A DNA stretch of 64,000 nt, from contig WTPW01000554.1 of the NCBI GenBank assembly GCA_009809945.1, forward strand, positions 68,837-132,836. Reading direction: 5' to 3'. The DNA is from Gigaspora margarita (taxonomy: Eukaryota > Glomeromycota > Glomeromycetes > Diversisporales > Gigasporaceae). Under the pieces are notes generated by a model. The model searched no databases and was not told the origin of the DNA. It saw only the letters and a program-made list of their open reading frames with translations. Within the stretch, counting starts at the first letter, position 1. The number at the start of each line of letters is the position of its first letter. Made by a program: the position numbers and the translations under genes. This document shows positions 31,690 to 43,612 of the stretch, one piece after another.

Positions 31690-32815
31690 GACTTACGTTC
31701 AACACTTTTGCAGAAAGATCCTTTTTTTGGTTACTCCTTTGGTATTTCATTTCATCCTTTAGCTCTCAGAGCTCATTGTTTGTTTTCTGGTTCAAAAGGT
31801 ACAGCTGCCTGTTTGTTGAAACAGCTTGGCATCGACTTGTTTGCGATACTCAATGTAACTGCTGAATTCTTATTATTTTGAAAAAAAAGAAAAACAAATT
31901 TTTTAAAAAAAAACTTCCCAACTAAGGGCCAATCTATGGATCTAAGATCAAAAAAAACAAATTTATATACCATTACGATCATGTGTTTGTTTGGGTATGG
32001 GTGATCATTGATCATGTGTTTGATACTGATTGGGTATGGGTGATCATTGAACACAAGATCGTGATCTATAATGTGACCTAGATCAAGAACTGGATCGAGA
32101 TCATGACCTATAACGTGACCTGAATCAAGAACTGGATCGAGATCTTTTACCTTCTGTATAATGTGGCAGCGGTGATAAGGACCTATTATGATTGCCAATA
32201 CATGATGCTCGATATTTAGTAGTATATTGATGGGATAGATTTTAGGTAGATCGATATTCAGTAGTATGTAATGTTGATTGATGAGAGGAGTTTTGACATG
32301 GTAGGTTTGGTGAGAATTGATGAGATTGGTTTGGTGTAGATTGATGAGGTAGTGTGGTTTGACGAAATGGGTTTGTGATGGATTAACAAGGTGGATTTTG
32401 TTTCGATTAATTTTGTTTGTCTTTACCTTTATTACCTTTACTACTCATATTTGCAAATATATTCTGTACACTTGCAATGCTTCTAACTGATAAGTCAGAA
32501 TCATAATCATCGTCATAGGTATAATAAGTTGGTTAGTGGGGTCCAATGATATTAGATGATTGTCAAGGTGTGTGTATTTGAAATATATCGATTGTTATCA
32601 ATAAGGACAGCTGAATATGAAGGAGGTAAGTTATTGTTTGAAGTATTGTTAGGCAATAAGTTGGTGTTTGAAGTAGTATTATCAGAAAGCAGGTTGTTAT
32701 TAATGTTGGAAGTATTATCATAAGTGTTGTTGTTTGTAGTATTGTTATGAGAAGTGGAAGTATTGTCAATAAGAGCAGGAGTGTTGTTAAAAGGAGTGTT
32801 ACTATTAGAAGCCAT
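31690..32815 (-). pseudogene. Minus-strand relic of an Asn/Thr-rich, RS-repeat protein
   Basis: The start at 32815 opens 87 codons made mainly of Asn, Thr and Ser (NNTTNNNTYDNTS), continuing after one frameshift with TYYTYDDDYDSDLSVRSIAS and ANMSSKGNKGKDKQ (32520-32420). Farther on, one frame shows Pro/Gln/His/Ser-rich text and then an RS region (KRSRSSS, FRSRYRS, SRSHYRSRS) at 32150-32050, broken by a few TGA/TAA. About 31870-31690 encode a Gln/Lys/Glu-rich, coiled-coil-like ELKDEMKYQRSNQKK. A TATATATATA box lies 60 bp upstream (32860-32870). Possibly the 5' part of the same gene as the SWIM relic. Function unknown. Confidence 0.45.
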
Positions 32816-32957
32816 TTTGAAATTCTAAAAAATATCTTTACCTCTACAATTGCCAAATCACTTATATATATATAACCAAGAAAAGTATGATGATATTAAT
32901 TGGTATATAGTATATATTAAAAAAAAAATGAAAGTGCAATTATCTTATTAGATGTTT

Positions 32958-33192
32958 GGTTACTTATGTATAATGACAAATTTTTTTTCTCGATCAACTT
33001 ATGTATAATAACAATTTTTTTCTTTAATCAACTTATATATAACGACAAATTTTTTTCTTTGATCAACTTACATATGACAATTTTTTTTCTGATCAAATTA
33101 TATATAACAACAAATTTTTTTCCTTTGATCAACTTATGTATAACGACAAATTTTTTATTCTTGACAACTTACGTATAGCAACAATTTATTAT
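32958..33192. repeat. Tandem repeat, about 40-bp units (six copies)
   Basis: Units of gatcaacttatgtataa followed by cgacaaatttttttctt, with length variation 33-42 bp. The array starts about 150 bp upstream of the Asn-rich relic. Confidence 0.8.
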
Positions 33193-33375
33193 AAGAAATT
33201 AGATAATAAAAATAAAGATTGAATATACTCATTTTTAATTAGTTTATAGTAAAAAAAACTTATTTATTCAACAATTTATTATAAGAAATTAGATTAAAAA
33301 ATAAAGATTGAATACACTCGTTTGTAATTGTTATATAGTAAAAAAAAATCTCATTTATTCAACAATTTATTATAT
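33182..33375. repeat. Tandem duplication, about 95 bp
   Basis: Two adjacent units share caatttattataagaaatta, aaataaagattgaata and tagtaaaaaaa in the same order, with a third partial start at 33360. Confidence 0.75.
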
Positions 33376-33419
33376 CTGAGAATAATAATAAAAATTAATA
33401 TATTGAGCGAAAGTATATA

Positions 33420-33889
33420 TATCTTATTTGTTATTTGGTTATTGTAGTAATAAAATTAATTGTCCAGTGCGAAGTGAAGGACTTATATTTCTATGCACTT
33501 TGATGACCAAAATTCTGATTTTGATGCATTCATAATAGAATTATCAAAACTGTAGTTTCAGCATTTTTCATTTATAATGCCCCTGAAAAATGTGATCTGT
33601 GACATGCATATGTAACTAGATTTTTTAGGATTATCGAATGCTTTTATAATAAAATTATTGTTATGAGCTCTGGACTTATACCAGTTTTCTGGTTCCTAGT
33701 AAATTAATATAATTAATGATATCATTCGTTAAAAAAAAGAATAAAAGTATACTTATCTCATTTGTTGTTTTGGTCATTTTGCGTGGTATGACAATTTACT
33801 ATCATTACATGTGTAATAATAATATGCTGAGTTTTATTTAATTATTGATAATTTTTGCTAAGATTTATAATATTGAATTAATTATATAA
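33420..33889. other. AT-rich intergenic DNA
   Basis: No gene or defined repeat recognised. Confidence 0.5.
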
Positions 33890-33891
33890 TA

Positions 33892-36321
33892 TCCCTTTGA
33901 TTGTAGTAGAACACAGACAAATTTGCCTGCGTTTTTGTACTTTTTTTGCTCTGATTTACTTTTTTTAAATACCAAGATAATTAAATAAAACTTTGTACAA
34001 TTATATTTGAAAATAAAAATTACTTTTTGCAAAATTAGATTTTATGTTGCAAGAAAAAAATTTTAAGTTATATATAAGCTAAAAATAGATAACTTTAAGA
34101 AAAAAATTGTTTAAAAAATTTTATCACAATTTCTTTGTAATCTTATTTAGTTTTAGTTTTAAAGCTATAGTTCTTAAGACAATCATCAGCAAATTATATA
34201 TACGTAATCTTACGTAAGATATTANNGCCCNTAATATTANNAAAATCTTANGATCNTCANGGTGTATTACNTAATATATTANGTTAGATTACGGTAATAT
34301 TACGGTTATTATTTCGAAATATTTCGAAATATACCAAATAAAAAAAAATGCAAATTACCTCCCCCCACAGGGGTCGCGTACTCATGCAGATCAATAAACT
34401 AATGCGTGCAGGAGGTAATATTTTGATATTTTCGCATTGTTTCGCAATATTTTGGATCATTTCGTATTGTTTCGCAATATTTGGCAAATTTTTGCAAAAT
34501 TTTAAAAATAAATAAACGATATACATATTCACATAATCATGCTTTTTTACAGGTTTTCACTTTATTTCGCAAGGTTTCACAATTTATTATAAAATTTTAC
34601 ATTTTTTTATTTATTATTATTTTTTTATTTATTATTATTATATATTATACATATTATATTATATATTATATTTTAATTATTATACATTTTTTACAGTATT
34701 ATTTTTACATTATTATATATTATTTTAAATACTTTCGCACTTCTTCACTTCTAATTCTATCTCTATATACAAAAAACTAGCCCTACACACTTATTTTCGC
34801 TCACCCACAGTTAGTTATTATTTTCGCTTCTTTGTTTTCTATTGTCTTCACTTTGACTACTTCTTTTGTTTTGGCTATAAACTTCGTTTCGCACTCTTTT
34901 TCTAAAAACTTCAAAATAAAAACGTTTCTTAGAAGTGTTGGTTCTTGCAAATTGCTGAGGAAATTCGCAAAGTTTCGAAGAAGTTAGCAATAACTAAAAT
35001 AAAATTTAAAAAAATAAGTAAAAAAAAAAACAAAAAAACAAAAAGTGTAAGCAAACTAATAAAAAAAAATAAACGAAGCCCCAAATCTTCGTAAGAGTTC
35101 ACGTTCTTGTAAATTCAGAAATTGCAAAAGTCATGTTAATGTTCTTGTGAATACCAAAAAAGTCGCGAAGTACCGAAAAAGTCTGGGTTGTTTTTCGTGC
35201 AAAGTGCCAGGAAGTAAGGGTTCTGTTCTCGCAAAGTGCCGAAATATAATAATAAAAAAAATTTTAAAATAAAACAAAAGAAAACAAAAACAAAAAACAT
35301 GAAACGAAAAAATAAATGATGCGAAACCTTGCAAAAACTTGCACAAACTTGCAAAACCATGCGAAAACTTGCGAAAACTTGCGCCTAACTAAATCATTCT
35401 CTAAAGAAGCGTTCTTGGTGTTCTTGATTATGTCGGAAGTCTGAGTAGACATGCGAAAGGTTTTGAAATATTGTATATCTTCTTGCAAAGGTGTCTTGTA
35501 AAAGTGCCGAAATAAAAAATAATTAAAAAAAAATTAAAAATAAAAATGAAAACAAAAAAACGAAATGAAAACAAAAAATGAAACGAAAATAAAAAATGAA
35601 ACGAAATAAAAACAAAAAAGCGAAAAAAAAATAGAAGATCTAATTATAAACAAAAGATCTAATCTGATCTTGTAGTACAGAATTTGAATATCATCGAANT
35701 ATTTNNAACTATTTCGAAAAATCAGNCTAATGCACGATCCAGGTTACAGACCTACTGATCCTGATCCAGCTTGGTTTCCTAGTCCTAAATTATTTTGAAA
35801 AGGATCGAAATATTTCATTAACCTATTTCAAAATATTTTAAAATTACTTTCGTAATGTTTCAAAAATTTGATAATTCGAAATATTTCAAAATATATTACA
35901 TAATATTTTGCTTATATTACGGTTCGTAATATCTTACGTAAGATTACGCTATTATAAATTTGCTGATGATATTGTAGTTTATATAAAGGATGATAATTTT
36001 TATTATTGCAAGTTTAATGATTTATTTGTAAAAATTAAGGCTTGTATTAGTAGTAAATAATTTTTTTATAGACAGGAACATATAAAATTTAAGAAAACCT
36101 AAAGAAAAATTTTAATAGTAAAAATGCTAATACAAGAATTTTAAACTTTGATTATACTAAAGTTTTCTAATAATTTTGAAAAATTTTTATAACAAAGTTA
36201 TTAAAACAAAACTCAAAGTATATTTTTTACTTAGAAAAAATATAGCTAAAATCAATATTTAAAATTTTATTAAAATTTTTAAAATACATAGGCAAATTTG
36301 CCTGTGTTACAATCTAAGGGA
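33892..36321. mobile_element. TCCCTTAG-family TA element, copy 2, split by copy D
   Basis: Ends TCCCTTTGATTGTAG and TACAATCTAAGGGA with TA at 33890-33891 and 36322-36323. Outside 34184-35968 it aligns from end to end with 15227-15867. Confidence 0.85.
34184..35968 (-). mobile_element. CATCAGC-family element, copy D (1785 bp)
   Basis: Ends CATCAGCAAATTATA and TATAAATTTGCTGATG. AT flanks both ends (34182-34183, 35969-35970), and the sister host at about 15510 reads aagacaatattgtag without insertion, so the 2-bp duplication and exact ends are proven. Subterminal arrays use ttacgtaa and tttcgaaat palindromes. The interior matches copy A in the same orientation and copy B inverted. Scattered N at 34225-34282 and 35699-35726 show assembly ambiguity in these arrays. 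No ORF. Confidence 0.9.
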
Positions 36322-36323
36322 TA

Positions 36324-36956
36324 TTATTAGTTTCTTGCTTATAAACTACATAATACCCATTTGTTTTGATCAAAGAAAAGAATAGCTTAAATCGATAATT
36401 ATCGATTAAAAATCATTTAAATCATTTGAACCTTATTTTTAAATTTACCTTCTATATTGCTTTGATGAGCATTAGGAAATTTTTAAGAGGATATATAGTG
36501 ATTATAATTGAGTTAATTGATTAGTATCAATAAATTTTAATCGATTCGAAACACTATTGATTATATTTGATTATAGGTAAAAATATTGATTAATACTAAT
36601 ATAAATTAGTGAATTGAACCGGTTGGGCTGTAATCGGCTAACTGACCCGAATTGAATAAGTTTCAGATAACTGGTTGAGTAAATGTTTAATCAGTTGACC
36701 TGTACAACTAGTTGAGAATCGGTTGACAAAATGAAATAAGCAAAAGTCCTGAAAAATTCTGAATAAACATAGTAGACGAGCAAGGTTAAGACAAAATTTT
36801 GAGTAAAGGTCCAAGAATACCCAAAAGTAAATGTGAAGCAATCTTAATTGGTTGAATCAGTTGACACCAAATATTTTGGTTTGGTTAACCAATTAAAAAA
36901 ATTTTCTTAGTTCAAATTACTAATATAAATCATTAATCGATTAATATCGATTATTA
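36324..36956. other. AT-rich DNA with ATCGATTA words
   Basis: Repeats of atcgattaat and ggttgacc/ggttaacc words (36610-36900), no clear element ends and no gene. Confidence 0.4.
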
Positions 36957-37307
36957 AAATTCATAAATCATAATCAAACTTTTACAATAGTTTTTCGATA
37001 ACTAGTAATTAGAATTAGCTAAAATTTTTACTGAAAATAGTATTGATATTCTTCTATAATAATTTAAATTTTATCTGAATTAATCTAGTAGTTCTTGAGT
37101 AATTGCTTCTATACGATAGTCAATTTTTAAAAATTAACTATCGTATAGACACAATTACTTGAGAACTACTTGATCAATTCAGATAAAATTTATATATATT
37201 ATAGAGGAATATCAATACTATCTTTGGTAAAAATTTTTGCTAATCTAATGACTAGTTATCAAAAAAATTGTTGTCAATTTTTGATTATAATTTACAAATT
37301 ATATATA
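36957..37307. repeat. Foldback repeat, about 350 bp
   Basis: Arms such as tttttcgataactagtaatt and ctaatgactagttatcaaaa pair, as do tctgaattaatctagtagtt and aactacttgatcaattcaga, around an axis near 37133 (ctatacgatag/ctatcgtatag). Likely a foldback MITE; target duplication not found. Confidence 0.65.
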
Positions 37308-37407
37308 TATTGTTAGTAATCACTATCTTTATACTCGATAGGGGTGCTATTAATCGATAATAATCTTCTGATTATAATTGATTATAATCTGTTTGCAAAT
37401 TTTGGTG

Positions 37408-37845
37408 ATGATTACTCTTTTTTTTGTCCGATTTCTTCTTGTTTATTGCCTTTTCTCTTTCTCTTTATTATATATCTTTTTTTCTTTATCTTTTTAAATC
37501 TAAGGAACAGAATTCTGTTCAGGTTCCAGTGTCCTGATATCCATTTATTTTCTCTCGTTAGTTTTCATTATTTATCGCTATTTCATTCTTTTTTCTCATT
37601 CACTCTATTTGATTCTCTCATTTATTTTCATCTGTTTCATTTATTTTCTTCTTTTTAAATCACTCCTATCTCTTTTTCTACTATTTTTTGTTATATATTG
37701 CTATTTCTCTCTTTATCTCATATACTTCCATTTTATTCTTCTATATATTTTATCTATTTTATTCATTCTTCTCTTTTTTTTCATAGCTTTCTTTTATTAC
37801 TCTCTTTGCCCTTTTTATTTTCTTCCTTTTTTATTTTTTTCAAAA
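37408..37845. repeat. Pyrimidine-rich region upstream of the Plavaka relic
   Basis: About 440 bp of C/T-rich DNA ending directly at the ATG of the transposase relic. Could be its promoter/5' leader; the long plus-strand ORFs in it are composition artefacts. Confidence 0.6.
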
Positions 37846-38058
37846 TGCATTAGGATTGTAATTATTGTGATCGAGATTTTTTAAAAGCTTTTGTATTGGC
37901 ACAACATATTTCACAAACACATCCTTATATCAAAGATTCAACAGAATCAACAAATCAAGCTATTACTACTGAACAATTTGATGACAATGCTTGCATACTT
38001 CCAGAATATAATTCTAATAGCTCTATAATATATAAAGTAAATTGTATTAATTAGATGC

Positions 38059-38405
38059 ACAGGTCAAAATAAAGCAAATTGGGTTCAAATTGGCATCAAA
38101 AGATCCTAATATAAACCCGATTTGAAACAGATATTTGGCACAAATAAGATATCTATAGGATACAATTTGGATTCATATTAGTTCACAAGACATATTGGCA
38201 AAATGTTGGCTTTAATTGATAAATTGATAGAGCTTATCTTATAGCATCTATTGAGCCATCATTTTGCTAATATGTCTTGTAAACTGATATGAATCCGAAT
38301 TGTATCCTATAGGTATCCTATTTGCACCAAATATCTGTTTCAAATCAGGTTTATATCAGTATCTTGTGATGCTGATTTGAACCTAATTTGCCTTATTTCG
38401 ACCTG
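38059..38405. mobile_element. MITE in a Plavaka intron (about 347 bp)
   Basis: Left acaggtcaaaataaagcaaa pairs with the right end (tgccttatttcgacctgt); arms continue with tatctataggatacaattt and its complement. It sits between a donor-like site (38036) and the acceptor at 38451. Target duplication not resolved. Confidence 0.75.
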
Positions 38406-39788
38406 TAATAACACCTTTATAAATGTTATAAAGTGATAATATTTGTTATAGGATGAAGTTATACCAGGTTCTCTATCTGAATCAGATGTTTTTATGGACA
38501 CAGAAAATAATTCTAATGAAGCTTATGAGGTAAGTTGGTTGAATATATAGGTATAAGTTATAAAACGTTGCTTAACGTTATATATTAGAATGAAGATTCT
38601 GATATAGAAATAGAGCCTCTCTTAACAAATATGTTCATTTCAGTAGAATATGATCTTGAAGACTATGAAGATGCTTCATATAAAGATACTTTTGATGATT
38701 TACTATATCCACCAACCGTAGAATGGTCTAACGAAGCCTATTATGAATTTATAAAGATAGTTAATAAGTATCAACTATCTAATTCAGCTAGTGATTCTAT
38801 TATAAACTTCTTCAACAAATATTCAAGTTTGGATATTTTACTATTATCTCCGTCTATGAGAATGGGAAAGGAATTTTTGGATAACTCTATCATCCCTCAT
38901 ATGATGTTCAAAGGAATCCCAATTACAATGTTTCAAAATGATAAATTTATGTTTTACTATCGTTCATTAATAAAGACAATAATGTCTTTATTAATGATCA
39001 ATAGTATCAATTGGTTATTAGTTCTTCAATATGAAGATAAAAAAGAAGTAATTAATAGTATAAAACATCATATATTTGAGAAACAGTATAACAGTAATTG
39101 GTAGAGGTGAGAAGAATTAGCATTACTTCCCAGATATCATTTACTATAGATAATACTATATTCAGATAAACAACCCTTGATCATATAGATAAATCCTCTG
39201 CTCATCCAATATTCTTATTACTTGGTAACATTCCTAACCATTAGAAAAATAAACCAGAATCTAAAGCATTAATTGGATACTTTCCAATCTTAAAGGCCAA
39301 GGATACTAAAACAAAAAATTCTAATAGATTCTGTAAAGTACAAAGAGAGATCTTTCAGAAGCGTATAGTGATTTTCTCAGACCTATAGCAGATAAGCCAG
39401 AGCTTAACTTTGTTGTTTGTAATAAAATAGTCATCTTCATTCCTTGAATTTCAATGATTTTGGCTGATTTAGCTAAAGTAGATAAAATAGCAAATGTTTA
39501 TCAACCATCTGCTTTAAGACAGACTTGCTATTCATGTTTAGTATCAAAGGATAATTTGAATTATATAAATTTAAATAATACTTAATCTAGAACACCAAAT
39601 AATATGATATAAGCGATTAATAATAGTGAAGCACAAGATAATTCAATTCATTCTGAAGTAAATGCATTTTGGGAGATAGGGTGTGTAATCAATAGTTATT
39701 ATTGAATTAATTTAATATTATTAATTAAATATATAATTATAATGTTAATATATAATATAATTATATAATCATAATAAATTAATATATA

Positions 39789-39980
39789 CTATAATTAGAT
39801 GGTTAGTGGTAGTGGTCTAAGGAATATGCCCTTACTACAGAGTTGGTTCAGATACGGCCTGACCACAAGTAGAAGCCTCAGTAACTGCGCCCCATTAACG
39901 TAAAAAACATTTGGTCTGACAGTTGGTGGTGTACATCATTGGGATTAGAAGTGAAGGAAAAAAATATATATATATACACT
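39789..39980 (+). mobile_element. Short tRNA-headed SINE, 192 bp
   Basis: An 18-bp duplication ATAATAAATTAATATATA flanks it (39771-39788, 39981-39998), though this is AT-rich. The insert is the most GC-rich stretch for kilobases and begins with an A-box-like TTAGTGGTAGTGG (about 39802-39814) and a B-box-like GGTTCAGATAC about 40 bp later, then a non-coding body and an A-rich end. It lies within the Plavaka relic. Confidence 0.6.
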
Positions 39981-40423
39981 ATAATAAATTAATATATAAT
40001 TATAGTAACTTCAATATATATGAAGCAATCGTCCCTGATCGAATACATACCTTGGATCTTGGCCTTTTCAAGTATATGCTAGACTTTACTAAAGAGCTTT
40101 TACTTGAGCAGTGTGAGAGCCAAGTAATTCAAAATTTTGAACAATGATTAATGTTAATTTCTAGATTTCACAGCCTCAAAATAATGAAGAATATATCTAA
40201 TATAATATGTTTAATGGCTAATGAACTACAAAATATAATAAAAATAATAATCTTTGCTTAGATAATCTATACAATAATTATAAAAGGCCAAGTGTTAGTA
40301 ATAAACAGTTATGTCATGTTCACTACAGGTTTTTTCAAATATATATGGCTACTTGAAAAGAATCGTTTACAAACGATTCTTGTAATCAGCTTTATATAAA
40401 ACAAACACTTAGTTTTTACAAAT

Positions 40424-40575
40424 GGGGACCCGCACAGCAAAAGGGGGCAGTGGGACAAAAATTTTGTTTTTGTAATTTTATAAAAATTGCAATCCTATTA
40501 ATCTGATTCTTCAAGAAATCAATTAAAATAAAAAATTTTTTTTGTCCCACTGCCCCCTTTTGCTGTGGGGGTCCC
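40424..40575. mobile_element. GC-rich-ended MITE, about 152 bp
   Basis: Inverted repeats of about 38 bp: ggggacccgcacagcaaaag and the right end (cttttgctgtgggggtccc). The word CAAATG overlaps both borders, and AAAT flanks the element. Inserted in the Plavaka relic. Confidence 0.8.
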
Positions 40576-40856
40576 AAATGCTGATTATAGTATTAATGGT
40601 TTAATGGTTAATTTTATAGATATCTATTATGAATTGGGCCCAAGAATTCATTACAATATTTTTAAAATATTCTCGAATTGGTCTCCAACTCCCAAAACTA
40701 CATTTTTGGTGCTATTATATAATACCTGCAATTAAAGAATATGGGTTAGTAAATAGCATGACCACAGAAATATATAAAACATTTCATAAGACCTATATCA
40801 AAAATCTCTGCTGCATGTCAAACAAAAAAGAATATTGAAACAAATAATAAATACAG

Positions 40857-40995
40857 TAGGCTGAAAAGTGACCAAATTGGCAAAAAATTTGTGTCACAAA
40901 AAATTAATTATCATGAATTATCGACGCATCGATAATTCATAATAATTAATTTTTAGTAATGCAAATTTTTTGCTAATTTGGTCTCTATTCATATA
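40857..40995. mobile_element. Hairpin MITE, about 139 bp
   Basis: Nearly continuous palindrome around cgacgcatcg (about 40925), with arms gtgaccaaattggcaaaaaa and ttttttgctaatttggtctc. Follows the MSNKKEY segment of the Plavaka relic. Confidence 0.75.
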
Positions 40996-41766
40996 TATTA
41001 AATTAAATGGCTAATATCGCTAATAATCAATATTTAGGTTAAAAAAAAAAAGAAATCGAAAAAGAAGTTTTCAAAAGTAAATGAAGAACAAAGGGTTCGG
41101 AAAGCAGTTGTGAACAATAAATTTGAAAGATCTTGATGACTTCTTTAAAAAAAATAAAAATATAGAATTTTACAAAAAGAAGGTTTACAAAACCTGCTAA
41201 CCAGCCTCGATGAATTTTTGAAGAAGAATCAACTATGTCAATTGATGATGATGCACGGATAGAATTTTTTGTATTAGCAGCTTTAGATAGCACTGATATT
41301 ATTTGTGCTACCATGAAATTTCATAGAAAACCTATGTTTTCTAATGTTGTAATAAAAAGATGTAAATTGGCATGGCTTAGTAAGTAATATTCACATTATC
41401 TGATTCTGCATATACATATAATGTAATAAGTATATTAATAATAATGAGTAATAATAAAAGCAAAACAAGTGCAAATATAGACAATATTATCATTACATTA
41501 CGAGTAATTATATACTAATATAATAATTATATATTAATTTTTAGGTATTGCTAATACTTAAGTTTTACCAAGCGGTAGACAGAGAACCACTTGAATTCAT
41601 GCTTGTTCAGTAGTATGAAGAAGAGGGTGAACTATGAGAATGCCCTAAATTAAAATTAATTAAGTATTATAGTTGTATTCTCATAGAAAGTATAGACAAA
41701 ACTATTCATATTGTTCCAAGATTTGATAAGACAAATGAATATTTAATAAACATTTACATGTTCTAA

Positions 41767-41949
41767 TAATTTAAAGTTTTTATCATTAATCATTTTAAAT
41801 ATCTGTGCTACAATGCAATAAATAGATGCATATCAATAAAGATCAGATGACTTTATATTCGATATAAATAAATAAATAGATATAAATCACATGGTAATAC
41901 AGAAATCTTTTTGCTATATATCAGAAAAGACTAAATATCATTATTGAGC
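41767..41949. other. AT-rich spacer
   Basis: No feature recognised after the Plavaka C-terminus. Confidence 0.4.
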
Positions 41950-42590
41950 TAACATATCGATATATACCGGTAAATAATAAATATTGTTAAATAACTAATT
42001 ATCAATATATATCGATTATATTAATATTGATATAAATTATTTATTAGATTTATATTGCAATGTAGCAGACCTATTACTATCGATAGGGTTCCTCAAAGTC
42101 GAATCGAATTGAATATTAGACATATTTGAATTTGATCGAATCGAATAAGCTCTTGATTTGAATTTGATTTGATCAAATCAAATCAAATCAAATCAAATAT
42201 ATTTGTAATTTTTATTAAATATTTTTGAATCGAATTGAATATTTTGTCAATTTGAATTTGATTTGATTTGAAATTTCTGTATTTGAATTTGATTTGAGAT
42301 CGAATAATTAATCAAATCAAATCAAATCAGATCAAATTGTGGAACCCTAACTATCGATATATAGTGATATTTGGTTAATTGTCAATATATATCAAATATT
42401 TTTAATAGGTTATATATCAATAATTAACAAATATCGCTATATATTGATAGTAATATGTCTGCTAGATTGTGATATGAATCTAATAAATGATTTATATCAA
42501 TATTAATATAATTAATATATATCGATAATTAGTTACTTAACGATATTTATCATTTACCAGTATATATTGTTTTTTAGTTATGTATTGTTA
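41950..42590. repeat. Palindromic cgatatatatcg-rich foldback, split by a hAT-like MITE
   Basis: Arms around the insertion pair over more than 150 bp: ttatcaatatatatcgatta with its counterpart near 42510, attgcaatgtagcagacc with ctgctagattgtgat, accggtaaataataaat with atttatcatttaccagt. Probably the left subterminal region of CATCAGC copy E, but no CATCAGC end is visible at the left. Confidence 0.6.
42084..42349. mobile_element. hAT-like MITE, 266 bp, 8-bp target duplication
   Basis: Ends TAGGGTTCC and GGAACCCTA; duplication ACTATCGA at 42076-42083 and 42350-42357. The interior is low-complexity gaatttgatttgatcaaatc repeats in inverted arrangement. Confidence 0.85.
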
Positions 42591-42679
42591 TATAACCTAA
42601 ATTATCAATATATGCTATTATTTTCTAATCGATATGCATCAATTTATTGCTACATATCAATATATATCTATATAAAAAA

Positions 42680-43612
42680 TTTTCTGATGTTGCTTACATT
42701 CCATTTTTTTGTTTGTTTTCTTTTTACTTATTTCTTTAATTTTTATTTTTTTATTATTCCAGCACATTGCGAAAACCTTCAATGATTTCTAAATTATAAG
42801 AAATAAACTCTTACTTTAGGGAAATAGAGATTTGGAGCTTTGTTTTTTTTTATTTAGTTTGCTTATGTTTTTGTTTTTGTTTGTTTTTCTTTTTTTATTT
42901 ATTTTTTGATTTTATTTTATTTATTTCTGACTTTCTTCGAAACTTTGCAAAAAAATGATCTGACTTTTCTGGTATTTTACAAGAACACCAACTCTAACTT
43001 CTCTGCCACTTTGCAAAAAGTAGTGAATATGAGCGAATAAAAAATAGTAGATATAATGAAATGCAAAAGTAGTTGAAAATTATTACTATTTTTTTGTTTT
43101 TGTTTTTTTTGTTATTTTTTTTGGGGGGTTTTTTGTTTTTTCATTTTTTTTTATAATAATATATAATAAAAATATGTAATATAATATAATATATAATAAT
43201 AATAAATAAATAAATAATTTCATATTAAATTGCAAAAACTTGCAAATATTGATTAAAAATATATATTTAATTTAAAATATAATATATAATAATAATAAAT
43301 AAAAAAATAAAATTTTATAATAAATTGTAAAATCTTGTGAGCATGTTTATGTGAATATAATAATTATTAATTGATATCATATTAGATATATATTGATTAC
43401 TATCACTATTGATAATAATCAACAGGGATATTGATTATCGATATATATCTAGTTAATTGATATATATCTAGTAGATATATATCGATTAACCAGATATATA
43501 TTGATTACTATCACTATCAATAATAATCAGCAGGGGTGTTAATCATCTATATATATCTTACCAGTTAGTAATCAATATATATCTATATATAAAATTTGCT
43601 GATGATAAGCAA
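42680..43612 (+). mobile_element. CATCAGC-family element, copy E (right part)
   Basis: Core words gtttgttttctttttactta, agggaaatagagatttgg and ttctctgccactttgcaa match copy B at 11180-11500. The right subterminal part (43370-43600) is an array of gatatatatcgat palindromes and ends in aaatttgctgatg, with AT following. Left end unclear. Confidence 0.7.

Larger units (their letters stand above)
37846..41766 (+). pseudogene. KDZ/Plavaka-type transposase, nearly full-length pseudogene
   Basis: Starts with a C2H2 finger (CNYCDRDF ... AQHISQTH) after ATG, with an in-frame TAG at codon 3. Introns at 38530-38589 (GTAAGT...TTAG) and around the MITE at 38036-38451 separate acidic exons. Then YYEFIKIVNKYQLSNSASD, MFYYRSLI, HIFEKQYNSNW (38720-39104), the LDHIDKSSAHPIFLLLGNI segment (39180-39235), LNFVVCNKIV and ANVYQPSA (39400-39520), AIVPDRIHTLDLGLFKYMLD (40028-40090), LQLPKLHFWCYYIIPAIKEY and MSNKKEY (40680-40836), ATMKFHRKPMFSNVVI (41305-41355) and ESIDKTIHIVPRFDKTNEYL (41690-41745). 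This order matches Plavaka transposases of fungi. Many stops; four insertions lie inside. Confidence 0.8.

Noticed and set aside
31606..31881. 91-codon plus-strand ORF
   Set aside because: It is antisense to the Gln/Lys-rich end of the minus-strand relic and has low-complexity start; better explained as a shadow.
37344..37884. Two plus-strand ORFs rich in Phe, Leu and Ser
   Set aside because: They result from the pyrimidine-rich tract upstream of the Plavaka start; no motif and strongly biased composition.
41039..41314. 91-codon minus-strand ORF
   Set aside because: Antisense to the C-terminal part of the Plavaka relic, which is recognisable on the plus strand.
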